In this document: positions 14,201 through 24,700 of the stretch, piece after piece | Position numbering within the stretch: the first letter of the stretch is position 1 | How the letters are laid out: each line of letters begins with the position of its first letter | IMG/VR virus record: IMGVR_UViG_3300021364_000090 | Coordinates: 1-33,400 of that record | Direction: 5' to 3' (one strand) | From: a virus | Length of the DNA: 33,400 nt | Translations under genes and position numbers: made by a program | The notes under the pieces: model-generated | What the model was told of the DNA's origin: nothing | Databases searched by the model: none | The model's input: the letters and a program-made list of their open reading frames with translations, nothing else

Positions 14201-16758
14201 AAATGAGAGATGGTATTTTCTTTAGCAATTCTTAGAACATTTCCAGACTCATCAATAATCGTTTCACCTGAGATAAAGGTGCCAGAAACCATCTTCACAT
14301 GAAGAGTATTGAAAGAAGAATATGAAGAATCTGCAGACCCCTCAACAACAGCATACGCACCACTTGTTTGTCCTGTTACATATCTACCAGCAGTAAATCC
14401 CGCAGTAACTGGAGAATCTAATGTTAACTTGGTGAAGAAAATTGGGTTAAAATATTCAACTTTAAAAATTGAGTTATATATTGGATTGCCAGCGGCATCT
14501 CTACCCTTGGAAAGAATCTTATCAGTTTCTTGATTGAATCCACTACCTCTCTTTAAAAGTGAAATATTTTTTGGTTTACAAACACCAATTATAGGTGTAA
14601 TTAATTCACTATAATCAACAATCTCGCCATATGGGAAAATTTTATTGCCTTCTGAAATGGGCACAGTTAATACAATATTACCAGATGCTGCAGACCCAGG
14701 ATCATCTGCTAAAGCATATTCAAAATATTTTGATGCTAAACCATTTGCCAAAACTGTAGCACCAGTAGTATTGTAATTAGATGGAATAGCACCTTCTACT
14801 GTAATCGTATTGCCTGCAACTAATCCATGATCTGTAACTGTAGTTACTTTGGCAATATATACATTTACGCCATTTTCTACACGAACTTCATACTCTAAGT
14901 CAGATACTTGGACTTGAGTACCACTCTGCTGGAAATAATAGTTTTGTGCTCGAAAATCACCGTCATCTGTGGGATTTCCTGTGGTCCTTGTAAACAGTTG
15001 TCTTCTCTTTACGTCAGACCCACCAGAGTTACCTAATGCAGTTGGAATAAAATCTCCATTATCATATTCCAGGAATTTAGATTCTAAATCTCTCTTATTA
15101 CCTAATACTGTCAACTCCAGATAAATTTCTCCACCAATATCATCTGGCCTGGTGAGTTGCGAAAAACCAATGACATCTACATAATCAACAGCAGTGCCTG
15201 CAAGAGTTTGTGATAGGTCTGATACATACCACAATCTAGTCCCTAGAATGGCGCTATAATCCGCTGCAGGAGACTTTGCCTTGAGGTAGATAGTCTTTAC
15301 TCCATAATCATGTATTAAATTTGTTTTTGCAGAAGACTTGAGTGCCTCGCCCCTTCTACTTACAGTTTTTCTCGTGCCAGAATCGCCATTATATCCAAGA
15401 TATCCGTCATTAAACAATCTAGACATATAGACTGTTGGATATGACGATAGTTGTTGACCTTCAGAGTTTAATGGTAATGTACCGTAGAGATTAGTTACAT
15501 TAAATGATGCGGTGCCATATGTTTTAATCTTATTATTTTCTTTAACTAAAACATCTCTAGCTTTATCAACCTCAAGAAATTTTGTTTCTTTATTAACAAT
15601 TTCATAACCTCTGACATATGCTTTGCCAGACCCCATACCAGAAACTAATTTTGCTTCTGCATCTTCTTGCGATAGTCCTTGTGGACCTACAGTGCCATCG
15701 ACTCTAGTTGGATATAATCCTTGATTCCCAGTCCTTTGCCAATATTCTCTTAATTCGATTGGAAAGTTATCTACAACATAATCACCAGACTCATCATAAG
15801 TCCTTCTAGCGAGGGTGTCTTCTAATACGTTGTATTCTTTCTTATTAACTTTCTTCTGAATTACACCGAGTCTTAGAGTGAGTAACTCGATAAAGTTATC
15901 ACCTGTGTCAGCATCTAACTCAAGTGCTTTTAGATTTAGATTAATTTGTAGTCTATGTGCTCCAGGAGCAGAATAATTTGAAGACCCTCTAGCATTATCA
16001 TAGAGAGTAATATCTTTTTCTGGAGTGATTAACTCTTCTTCAATTTCAAAACCAACTTTTGCAGATGGTTGAGAATAATACTTATCAACTACTAATAGAC
16101 TCTCTGCACACTGTACAAAGAAACCGTTAACAAAGTAAATACCTGTTTCTACTTTAACAGCAGAAGCATAACCCATTGCAGGACTATCAATTAGTGTTGC
16201 TTCCAGAGTATCTGGATTTACACTAGTAATAGAGGATGGCAAAGAGCTGCCATCAGTCCCAACAGTTAAGATAGGACTATTAGCGATATTTACTTCTAAT
16301 TCTTCACCCTGTCTAAATGTAGATTCACTATCATTACCACCACTAATATAATTGACAAAAATAGTATCGGATTCTGTTTCCGATCCATATGCTGCCTCAA
16401 TTACAATTGCCTGTACACCAGAAATTAGTCCAGTAAGAGTGTAACCAATGAGGTCTTTGATATCGTATTTGTTAAATACAATTTCTCCACCAACATTTTC
16501 AGCAACTTCGGAAACAGAGGCAAGTTTCACATAGTTAAGTCTGTTGTTAAACGAGACTTCACCAGGAATGACCTGCTGCCCCTGTTTAAATTGGTATTTT
16601 CCGAATTGCTCAATCTGATTCTGTAGAATCGATTGTAATGTAGTTAACTCCCTAGACTGAATAGAGTATCCTGGTCTAAAAAGGACTTTGTAAAAGTTTT
16701 TAGACGCATCAAAATCGTCATTATACTCTTTGGTATTTAAGTTGGTATTTTGTGGCAT
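8254..16758 (-). CDS. DUF4815-containing giant baseplate structural protein
   Basis: A 2834-residue protein. The N-terminus (KEYNDDFDASKNFYKVLFRP, GYSIQSRELTTLQSILQNQI) is the DUF4815 signature found in phage tail/baseplate proteins. Beta modules with GxxxxGxxSGAxAxV patterns recur at about residues 105, 800 and 1985. A helical coiled-coil segment lies near 1470-1530 (DIGKLEKRVERLEYYTTLSI). A motif near residue 1750 (LKPNTKFYAFIDGRNVARYV) also recurs in phage baseplate proteins. Two GxGY modules are at about 2073 and 2117 (DYGEGYDSATLVIQ, LEGSGYTDAPSIIL). No signal peptide or membrane helix is seen. It follows gp8 after 40 bases and overlaps the next gene's ATG by four bases. By T4 gene order it lies where gp9/gp10 would be, so a wedge-to-fibre connector role is plausible but not proven. 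Confidence 0.88.
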   Translation of the reverse strand: MPQNTNLNTKEYNDDFDASKNFYKVLFRPGYSIQSRELTTLQSILQNQIEQFGKYQFKQGQQVIPGEVSFNNRLNYVKLASVSEVAENVGGEIVFNKYDIKDLIGYTLTGLISGVQAIVIEAAYGSETESDTIFVNYISGGNDSESTFRQGEELEVNIANSPILTVGTDGSSLPSSITSVNPDTLEATLIDSPAMGYASAVKVETGIYFVNGFFVQCAESLLVVDKYYSQPSAKVGFEIEEELITPEKDITLYDNARGSSNYSAPGAHRLQINLNLKALELDADTGDNFIELLTLRLGVIQKKVNKKEYNVLEDTLARRTYDESGDYVVDNFPIELREYWQRTGNQGLYPTRVDGTVGPQGLSQEDAEAKLVSGMGSGKAYVRGYEIVNKETKFLEVDKARDVLVKENNKIKTYGTASFNVTNLYGTLPLNSEGQQLSSYPTVYMSRLFNDGYLGYNGDSGTRKTVSRRGEALKSSAKTNLIHDYGVKTIYLKAKSPAADYSAILGTRLWYVSDLSQTLAGTAVDYVDVIGFSQLTRPDDIGGEIYLELTVLGNKRDLESKFLEYDNGDFIPTALGNSGGSDVKRRQLFTRTTGNPTDDGDFRAQNYYFQQSGTQVQVSDLEYEVRVENGVNVYIAKVTTVTDHGLVAGNTITVEGAIPSNYNTTGATVLANGLASKYFEYALADDPGSAASGNIVLTVPISEGNKIFPYGEIVDYSELITPIIGVCKPKNISLLKRGSGFNQETDKILSKGRDAAGNPIYNSIFKVEYFNPIFFTKLTLDSPVTAGFTAGRYVTGQTSGAYAVVEGSADSSYSSFNTLHVKMVSGTFISGETIIDESGNVLRIAKENTISHFVVTKRGSQYSQSTAAASTKPLSIDGKFFDVSVVKPVIEGGRVIRIDINDRKALSDEYVSAPSTIVSFDAGTPPTSAVVKTVLFKNTVYTYTNESVKSLFSEFGDGEVNKFTADVETFDTTYSTSKDVTSSTFEGSAGKKILTCLAFSGNPTIDLLPGDVVEFVDSTGVLRRNIIEIVTPPSGLIRGQVYLDTALQEDVTNATLVRKRNKISNPENSSLLFPLGFKSASSLIQDSDDTKIRYYIRRDFITTSSTSGGQITFSAQLKFGTQRFIEFRESNFLLTVLDKGNSDTGLENGDVMYITGDQVSALSSGGVSITLDNLTFRSDASSASNVVLKLTATIEVDKASPKTKTAIRNKRIVVVSSGDKVIPFRGYDYDAKTADVISYADVFGVYGTDIKVFEGSVSNPPTLDDQNNVIEGYDVTERFTFDDGQRDTFYDVSRLVLKPGFDAPAGQLVIVFNYFEHSAGDFCTVDSYLLTGVPTSDIPYFNSPSLGRVYLADLVDFRPKVDVNSIISGFQDKALLASNNTISFNGSGGIPSATPAHDDNLEYTFGFNSKQYLDRIDGIFLNKKGNFIVKKGNSSLNPSKPESPDDAIALYYLFIPAFTENVKDIRVTPVDNRRYTMRDIGKLEKRVERLEYYTTLSILEQQTFNTQIKDDIGLDRFKSGIIVDNFENHAVGNLKSLDYKCSVDTQQSILTAPTVENSYGLKEVVTTNQERSVAGYQKTGEVLTLPYATQDFVSNKFATADGKINPNPFVVVQYVGDASISPSIDHWYDNTQTPNILNNDTKVFSVFVNKIDAREGYASLNNFYITNWIGTNRAFFNVSSLNDITTNTEANVVSATISTSSNISPQNNEIGKGITTTTNGKTTVASSLQLYARSRAIKFNLRRLKPNTKFYAFIDGRNVARYVCQDVTYTGIPGNSLGPFGANEDGSSVKTDSNGDASGLLIFPAGTPPLQNSSWTGDINSVSYESAGEELNFTTGIKTIRFTTSDEDVNDESVDSFAECKYYATGTFPNQPASIISTVPSFLKGSEGVQFIDNASTQAKPSPLSQTFRVENMDGGCFVTDVDLYFAQKSDTLPIRVYLTDTNSGKPGTHIIPGTEVVRSSDTYLRIYVSGSLDLLVGETISGFVSGVKGVVKEVVDQNGNKLLPTLQNTVRVNNDQVYTLVLSNYTSLDGSGFQPNEGLSIPSLTEFNTLNNTTLTVTIAKDSGRIVSLNITDYGEGYDSATLVIQSPQLPGGSVATANVFISNGEVFDTSILLEGSGYTDAPSIILRPNGSISREAVIEPVLEIDTPAVRMGVSVDPQDGQTLDSVSPTRFTFDYPIYLQNNTDYTLGIETDSTDYRVWSSRLGETDISTSQVITQQPLLGSVYRSQNVDAWTEDLSQDIKFVMKRAVFATDTPANIRLTNEELGYDLLDNNPIQTDASSNDSADSLLFRNNNKIIKVSHRNSGFEDSGKSYVTFRQSTDVGGVEGEYINSTLFEVSNSGLNSYNITSNLGAGSSTFGGGSTVLASYNRKYEKLYPQIGYLSFSETPFNVSVKTTNIIPQDSTGTNYTSYQQSDYETTFLNEEHFFDNQKVIASTFNEVKNNIDESLEYKFTFSTTKDNLSPIIDLRSSSIKVISTQIDKPKGNEVRFGRRYKLLSFYPVYKFNVTNLPVDQAGDPIIPTVDQSVTGDISNCRGDIIKVVGSLVYVKVKNSSVFQAGESLTFGVQSFTGVAVSPDGITRVVSNFTVGTQVEVFQENLSDRFGNKIYGTIISWDDKTETLTVLEEKAPINDDYTSSATGSFARNSSNSGDNQVSDIIRVGDNLWHQNISPADATDLNESVPGFVEVSSIDYSSGVSFTPDTTSKNSTSLAKYVTKEVTLANPATTIEVRLTANMAAQDDVEVYYKVKPVNSQLVFDDIEWSAFNGNGLPDVEVIPSNEAAISGLFESQSSYKEHKYSVSDLSEFASFAVKVVMKASNPCYVPKIQDARIVAAY

Positions 16759-16798
16759 CTCTACTCAAAGTGACAGGTTTTATGATGAGAAAAAGATA

Positions 16799-18676
16799 TC
16801 AGAATTCAATAACAAGTTTGATATCTTCGATTTGGTCGGGAGCACGGGTAATTAGTCTTCTGTTTTCAACATAAACAATATCACCAGTATTTTTTGCAAG
16901 TTCTGGTACTGCAAGACCATTGGTGAATGTTAAACCGAGCAGAGGAAGAACTGCACCACCAGTTGAATATCCAGTTTCAACTGTGCCAGTAATTAATGAA
17001 GTTTGACCTTCTACAAGTTTTGCAGCATCTGAAACAAATGCTCTTACAACTCCATTATCAGTATGGTAATCAGAACTCTGGAAATACTTTAAAGTACCTG
17101 ATGTTGGTGTTTGACCAGCGGATACTTCATCCCAAACCCAAGAAACTACTGTGCCATATGCAAATTCATTTGGAGCAACTTCTTGCTTGATAATTTCATC
17201 TGGAGTAAAACTTCCTGATACGTTATTTAATTTTAATGCGTAAATTGCACTAATTGTATCTTGAGTTGCAAAATCGGTTGAAGGGGCAGGTAACCTAGGA
17301 TTCTTAATGATACCAATACGACGGAAATCATTATCCACAGGGAAATCACCATCTCCTTCAGCGTATGTCAAACGAATGTTTGCCATAATTCTCTTAGCAA
17401 GAAGCTCATTAATAATGTCACTGCCATGTCCACCTGGAGGTGGAATAATTGCTTCTATGCTTCCAGATGCATTTGCAGAAACTGTGAAAGGACTAGTTAA
17501 ATCTGGATTCTCAAACAACATGCCATCTTTAATTAAGATGTTTGCATATGTATAACCACTACCAGATACATTTACTCTAGCACCACTACTATCAACTAGA
17601 TATGTATCTGAAATTTGACCATTCTGGTCAGTTTGAATTCTGACTAAACCGTTTGCACCATCCCCTTTAATTTCGGTATAAATGACATCACTAGCAGGTA
17701 AATTGCCACCTTTATCTCTCAATACCAATGAAGTAATTGCACCTGCTTGAGAAGCTGCAAGCGCAGTAACAGTTGCATCCTCAACAATAGGCATGAAGTC
17801 TGTTGAAAGGAATCTCAATACGTCATCAGTTGGAATTGTATAGAGATATTTCCAGGTGTAACCATTTGAAACATCTGGATACTCAGTGAAGATGCCAGTT
17901 GCAGAATCATATGTCCCTTCACCAGTAGGACCAGGATTTCTCTTGGGTTCTAGAGATGCATTAATACCAGAAGGACTGTCAACACTAGTACCATTTTGCA
18001 AACACTTAAATACTTCGTAAGTGTTATTGATAACGTAAAATTGTGCGTTTGCGAGAGACTCTGCAGGAGTTAAACTTCCAGCACCATCAGGGTCAACCTG
18101 TGCTGCTCTTGCATAAGAGTAATCAGGTCTCCACATGTCAAACTTAGGATTGACAGTTGGATTCCAGTTAAATCTTCTTACAACTGCTCTTACTTGGTCA
18201 GCACCAATTCTCTTAAGAGCAATCATGTCATCATGGATGCTCTTGTCTTCCTCGTCATTATCAGATGGTCTTAGAGGAATTTCGTCAGTTGCATATCTAT
18301 AAACTGCCGCATATGCAGTAGCATTAGAAGAATCACCTCTAATCTGACTACCAATGCCAGGAACTGCTGAAATATTAGGGAAAACACCAGATAGAAGAAT
18401 ACTATTTGGGTAAACTGCTTCTACTGTTGCTCGGAATGGAGAGTTTGATGCAGTAATGCCACTACCAGTGACATAAACAGTCTCACCTAGTGAGAAAGTG
18501 CCAACAGTGGAGTAAATCTCTAAATATGCATTCCACCTTTGGGGACGACCTACAAAGAAGTAGGATTTTGTTCTTTCGTCAGAAGTTGCTTCAGTGCCTG
18601 TAGCGCCTTCGGATAAAGATTCCAAAAATTGCTTAGCATTAAAGATTCTGAATTTTTCAGAAATGATGGCGGCCAT
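16799..18676 (-). CDS. 8: Baseplate wedge protein gp8-like
   Basis: A 625-residue protein beginning MAAIISEKFRIFNAKQFLES. It contains ERTKSYFFVGRPQRWNAYLE near residues 34-53 and DNDEEDKSIHDDMIALKRIG near 138-157. It also has a Trp/Tyr-rich stretch NGYTWKYLYTIPTDDVLRFL near 266-285. These are the features I associate with gp8 of cyanophage T4-like viruses, which is much longer than T4 gp8 (about 334 residues). A GxGY module near residue 372 (GSGYTYANILIKDG) links it to the neighbouring giants. Gene order gp25-gp6-giant-gp8 supports the call. In T4, gp8 joins gp10, gp7 and gp6 in the baseplate wedge. Two overlapping late promoters and an AAGGGA ribosome binding site precede its ATG, so its expression can be independent of the upstream 9.6 kb gene. 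Confidence 0.72.
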   Translation of the reverse strand: MAAIISEKFRIFNAKQFLESLSEGATGTEATSDERTKSYFFVGRPQRWNAYLEIYSTVGTFSLGETVYVTGSGITASNSPFRATVEAVYPNSILLSGVFPNISAVPGIGSQIRGDSSNATAYAAVYRYATDEIPLRPSDNDEEDKSIHDDMIALKRIGADQVRAVVRRFNWNPTVNPKFDMWRPDYSYARAAQVDPDGAGSLTPAESLANAQFYVINNTYEVFKCLQNGTSVDSPSGINASLEPKRNPGPTGEGTYDSATGIFTEYPDVSNGYTWKYLYTIPTDDVLRFLSTDFMPIVEDATVTALAASQAGAITSLVLRDKGGNLPASDVIYTEIKGDGANGLVRIQTDQNGQISDTYLVDSSGARVNVSGSGYTYANILIKDGMLFENPDLTSPFTVSANASGSIEAIIPPPGGHGSDIINELLAKRIMANIRLTYAEGDGDFPVDNDFRRIGIIKNPRLPAPSTDFATQDTISAIYALKLNNVSGSFTPDEIIKQEVAPNEFAYGTVVSWVWDEVSAGQTPTSGTLKYFQSSDYHTDNGVVRAFVSDAAKLVEGQTSLITGTVETGYSTGGAVLPLLGLTFTNGLAVPELAKNTGDIVYVENRRLITRAPDQIEDIKLVIEF

Positions 18677-18714
18677 AGTTTTCCCTTATTGTATTATTTC
18701 TGGTAATTCCGAGT

Positions 18715-18728
18715 TATTTATATTTATA
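18715..18728 (-). promoter_or_regulatory. Two overlapping late promoters (TATAAATATAAATA)
   Basis: The minus strand carries two perfect TATAAATA motifs sharing two bases, at 18721-18728 and 18715-18722. They lie four bases beyond the stop of the giant gp7-position gene and 38 bases before the gp8 ATG. Both have the exact late consensus, making this the strongest late promoter candidate in the window. Confidence 0.8.
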
Positions 18729-18732
18729 CTGT

Positions 18733-21700
18733 TTAGACCAAACTTCTCAAGTAATCACCTGCATTGTGAGCAACACCTCTCGTCATCGAATATTCATAAA
18801 TTTCACTGATATTATTATCAATGACAAAGAATTTATCGCCTTCTGGTTGGACATAAATGCCGTGTGGATTTGTCAAATTGCCTGAAAGAATTCTATTGCC
18901 AGTATATGAAGCAGTAGTGATATCCCATGCTGTTGCCATGGTGTATTCATATACTGTATCATTTTGTGTGCCAACAACAAAGAATTTACTTCCGTCTGGT
19001 TTGAAATCAATACCAAGGGGGAAATCATCTTCACTGTCAACACTAAATGATACATTGTCATATGTGGACGTAGAAATATCCCAAGGAGTAGACATAGTGT
19101 ATTTAAACACTTCTCTAGCATTATCAATACCACCACCAAGGACAAATAACGTTACACCATCAGACTTGATATAAAGTTGCATTGGAGCTTGGTCAACACC
19201 TGTATTCACATCAAAGCTATTGTTTGAGTATGAAGCAGTAGAAACATCCCACGGTGTTGTCAATGCATACTGGTAGATTCTCTTATTTGAGGGAGCACCA
19301 AAAGAAACTGAGCTGTTACCACTCACATACATTTCAGTGCCATCTGGTTTGAAGAATAGACCTTGTGGATTAAACTCTTCTGAAACAATACTGAAGGTGT
19401 TTGCAAATACTGCAGATGTAATATTCCACGAAGTTGTAAGATTATATTGATGCACAGAATCAGTATTGGTGCCAACAATATACATGTATTCTCCATCTGG
19501 AGAGATGTAGATATCTCTTGGACCATTAACAGATTCTTGATTTGAAATATCAAAAGTTATTCCCAGATGTGATGCAGCAGTGATATCCCATGCACCCAAG
19601 TTATTAGAATATCCCCTTCTAACACCAGTAAATCTATCACTCAATTTACCATCATATATAACAACTTCATTTCCAATTAGAAGTTTACCTGATGCTGGGA
19701 ATCTATCAGTGCTTGGGACATATACTATAGTATCAGTATCTGATAAAGAAGAATCAAGAATTGCTCCATATTCATTGATTGATGGCCAAGTCAGTTTCCA
19801 ATTAGCACCATTTGCACTAAGTGAAGATTCACTTCTATCAGCAAAATCACCAATAGTAACAGTAGGATAATAAATCTCCATCTCTTGGAGTGTATTTTGT
19901 TGACTGACTGGTTGTCCTGCATATGATGCAATACCTAAGTCTTGACTAAATTTGATATTTTCATATACCGAGAATCTATTACCAAGTTGAGCAAACTCAT
20001 ACTTATCTTCGTCAACACTGCTACTGTATACGTCACATGCACCAAAATCGGCAAATACAGTAATGAGTTTAGTAACTGTGGAAGAAGATTCAATATTAAT
20101 TGGTTGTGTAATAGTAGAAACTCTATGGAATTCAACTCTTGTAATTGTATTTGCTTGACCAACTTCAGCATTGATAATGGCAGTAAGTTGTTTTTTGCCC
20201 TCAACTACTGGAGCAATTTTTACTGGTGGAGTAACAATAATCGTTGGATTTGTGGAATCATATCTAATTCTATTATCAATAGTTGCTGTATAGTCAGGTA
20301 CTGCTTTAGATCCAATATCAAGCAAGAATTGTGATGAAATACTAAAGAAAGATTTAATTATGGGTTTAAGAATTAAATCTGTTCTGGATTCAATAATTCC
20401 AGTGGGACTTCTAAAAATATCATACCCTCTAGTAATTAAAACTTTTGGAGGAGCTGCATAGTCACTACCAGAGCTAGTTAAAACTACATCAATAACTTCG
20501 CCACGATTCATTATAGCAAAACCACTAGCACCACCACCAGTTACAGGACCAGTGATATTGCCATATTCATCTCTTGGTGGTTGAGGAACAAATATCAATC
20601 TTGGAGTCTCACGATAACCAAAAGCATTTGGTTGAATATTAATTGGATTTGTTATTAATACTGATTGATTTGGATTGGTTACATTAATATATTCTCCAGA
20701 TCTTAATAAAACTTGTTTGATATTATCTAAAAATACCAATCCATTCCTGGTAGTAACAACTTTAGGAATAATCGCAGAATCTGATACTGCATATGCATAT
20801 TCAGCATAATTTCTTTGATTCCAAGTGATAGAAGTTACTTTTCCTTCTGTAAGTTGTGCCAATACACTTAAACCAATACCATCAATCTGTCCATTATAAT
20901 CAGTAACCCCAACTTGAGCCCAGTGATTATCTTTGATTAAATCTTTTGCTCTATGTCCTAATTTGTTTAATACATCTGGAATAGATAAAACTTCTCTATA
21001 ATCTTCTTCGCCATCTACTCTAACTCTATCCCCAACATTAATATTATTTCTGTATGCTGGTTGCAATTCGGTGCCAACCATCCATCCAGCTTTTGTTTTA
21101 AAGACTTGCTCATATCTTTCATCACCTTCAACAAAATCTGTTAAAGAAACAATATTTGAAGAATCTATGCTAAATTCTGAAGCATAAGTTTTATAGTTTG
21201 CTAGTTTAACTGGATATTGAGCATCAAATCGAGCATTTTGCTGTTTAAAGATAATTCTCAGCGTGGGGTCACCTGTCTGTGGGTCAGTGCTAGCAAAAGA
21301 AGTTAATATTTCGCCAATTGCAGTCCATTCACCAAGTGAATTTCCTTGATATACAGTGTTATATTTTACTAACTGTTCATTAGTAATAAATGCATTAGAA
21401 ATTAAATCAACTGTATTGAAATATTTGTTCGTTTCAAAGTTGTAGAAAGTTAACTTTCTTTCTGTCTCTCTACCATAGACATATAAAATATTGATAATCT
21501 GTCCAGGTCTTGGAGGCTCAGAAAATGTAATTGTAGATCCCGTGACAGAATATGCACGATTTCTAATTTGCAAAATGCCCTCAATAAAAACTAAAATAGT
21601 CCTATCATTATTAACAGTAATAGTTTGATTGCCCAAAACCGTCCTCATAATAAAAGGACCCTTTCTCACACCATCATATAAGTCGGTCTCCAACTGAATT

Positions 21701-24700
21701 CTTTCATAATTACTAATACCATATGCAAAGAATCTAGTATAGTTGACATCATCAAGTCTTCTGGGAGCATCAATGAATACAATATCATTAGGTGTTACCG
21801 TTCTATCGATATAATAAGATGCGAATGCAGGAATCAAAGGTGTCATCTTGTTTTCCTGGATAACACCATCTAGAGAAACTAATAGATTTTCCTTTGCATC
21901 TAGAATGACATCTGTGCCATCATCATAATATAGCGGGAATCTGGTAGTTATTCCATCAAACTGCTCTTGAATATTCTTAATCTTTCTGAAGTATTGATTA
22001 TTGAGAGCATCATTCTTAAATCTAACTAATCTACCAACAAATTTTTGTGGCTCGATGTCTTGATTATTTGCTCTTCTTGGTCCAAGAGGTGCCTTGGCAA
22101 ATGTTAACGTAGACCCAGATACAGTGTATGCTACACCAGGCTCTTGGACAATTCCATCAATAGTGATGAATAGATTATTCTGATTTGCGACATTAAGAAT
22201 ACCAGACCCAGGTAATACCATATTGAATGTCCTAGTGCCTACAATATTACCAGCTTCATCAAAGTCACCATCAAAAGATTGCTGTAACTCAAATTGGTAT
22301 GAGAGTAATTCTGTAGTATCAATACCAGATACTAATACTTCACCTCTTCCTCTTTGTACATTAGTGTCTCTGACAGATATCGTTGATTGAGTAATCTGCC
22401 TTCTTGTGCTCTTAATAGTAACTTTATTTTTTTCTGGATCCCAGAGAGTGAGTTTACTAATATTCTCAATCTTGGGTTGACCAGATGGCATCTGAGTGCT
22501 AGCAGTCGCATCAATAGCAACTTCGCCAAACATTTTAAATCCAGCTGGATGGACAGTCTGCTTGACTAGTTTTTTCCAAATATTGATAGGACTCTTAGAT
22601 TTTACAACATAAGAATAATCTTGATAGAAGTAAGAATCTGCCAACTTCTGTGTATAAGAAGAAGGTTGTCCTCTATTAGTATCAAAATAACCAGCATTAT
22701 CAAAATATGATTTAATTTCAGGGTTAAATAATGTAAAATACACATTAGTAACATCTGCACTGCGATTTAACAATGTCCCAGTAACAGGAAGACCAGATTT
22801 AAACTCACCAATGACATTTTTGACTTTTAAAAAGTTTTTTCTAGAATCATAACCGTCTTTCGCTAATTGACCTTCAGCAATTAAAAAACCACCTTCATAT
22901 TGTTTAATGATTTCGCCATTCAAGAAATTATTCTCACCTAAGTTTGTTACTTGTAAAATTTGGTGAGAAGTCAATAAAGATGAAATTGTTGAATCACTAT
23001 AATATGATGTGCCATTATAAGAAATTTTAATGTTATTAGGAACACCAATTGTATTACTAGCAAAGTATACTTTTACATCACTTTCTAAAACATAAATTAA
23101 TGGCTCAGATGTGAATGTATACTTGTCTTCTAGTTTTATTGCAATAATATCTCCATTATTACCGACCACAATATTGAATTTTAAATAGACTGGAATTCCA
23201 TTATCAACTAAAAGAATTCTAGGTTTAGAATATCCACTACCTGCTGTAGCAATGGAAATGGATAGAATTTCGTTATTGCTTTCACTATAATTTAATCTTG
23301 GAATACATCTATTCGCAATAGAAGGATAAACACCATATGTGATAGGTAATTTTTTATATTGCTTGCCAGTATTCACAATCTTAACTTTATCAATTTCTCC
23401 ATTAGTAAAAATTGAATTTGTGGTATATGAAAATAATCCAGAACCATCATATTCTGGAGAAGAATTTAAATCGTATGCAAAAGAAAATGGGGAAACATAA
23501 TTGACGGTTTTATCCCCTTGTAAAGGGTCGTCTACAATAGACAAATAACTATCATCAGAATTTACTACTCCCGCTTTATCAAAATAGTAATAATTTATAA
23601 AATCGATTTGTTTCTTTTCGGTATAAGTATTTGTTGGCGAAGCATCTCCAAAACCAAACTTAACAGAAACGTAAGAAGTGTTTGCATCTCCTGTGCCAGG
23701 TAAAAGACTTCCTTTTTCTGCTTCTGTTGTAACAATATTTTTATTTCTGCTTGGAGAAAATTCCAAGAAAGACCCACCCATTGAAGGGTCACTAGTGATA
23801 AACTTGTAACGATAATATTTCTGTACTGGAATGATGGGATTAGGAGTCCATGGACCAGAAGTATTAAATTTTGAAAATTCAAATTTAAATGTTGCTGGAG
23901 AAGTTACAGAATCTACCCTTACAGTTTTTGCTGGAGTTCCGTTATCAGTAAATGAAGAATTGAAAGTAATTTCGTCAATTGACTCTAAAGATTGGTCTAA
24001 ATTATATGTTACAGTTAATTCTTGCTTTTCTGAATCATAATATTTCACAAAAGGACTATTATTGCCGCTACCAATTTGATTTCCTTCAATAAAGAAATAT
24101 TGTCCCCTATCAAATGTAACTACGTTGCCATTAAAATGATTTACTCTAGTTGTATTTTCAACTCCCCTAGTTACAGTTACGTTATTTCCTGATACAGAAG
24201 TTACTTTTACTTTTTCTTTGTTAATTTTTAAAATATCATCAGCAGCAACGCCAGATGCATCGGCAAGTGTCAATACAGTGTTATTGATACCAAAACCAAC
24301 ATGAGTAACCTCAACAAATAAGTATGATTGACTTAGAGACCCTGCCAATCTGTTTAAATCCGAATCGGCAACTGCAAGAATATCGCCAATTTGATATGCA
24401 GACCCTTTATCGGTAATTGCAACATTTACTACGGCACCATTAGTTACAGTGATAGTTGCTTTTGCATTACCTTCTGCTCCAGGAGCACCAATAAATGAAT
24501 CCGCAGCATCGACAATAAAACCACCAGCATTTCTGGTACGAGTTTGGTCAGCAAAAAATAACTCTACATCTTGATAAACACCATCGGTATAGTCAGCACC
24601 AGCATTTAGAAGTTTAGTAACACCAACACCAGTATCATCAATAGTTGTGTTGATTTCGGGTGCAAATAATTTTACCGTTTGGTAAATTCTGCGTCTTACA

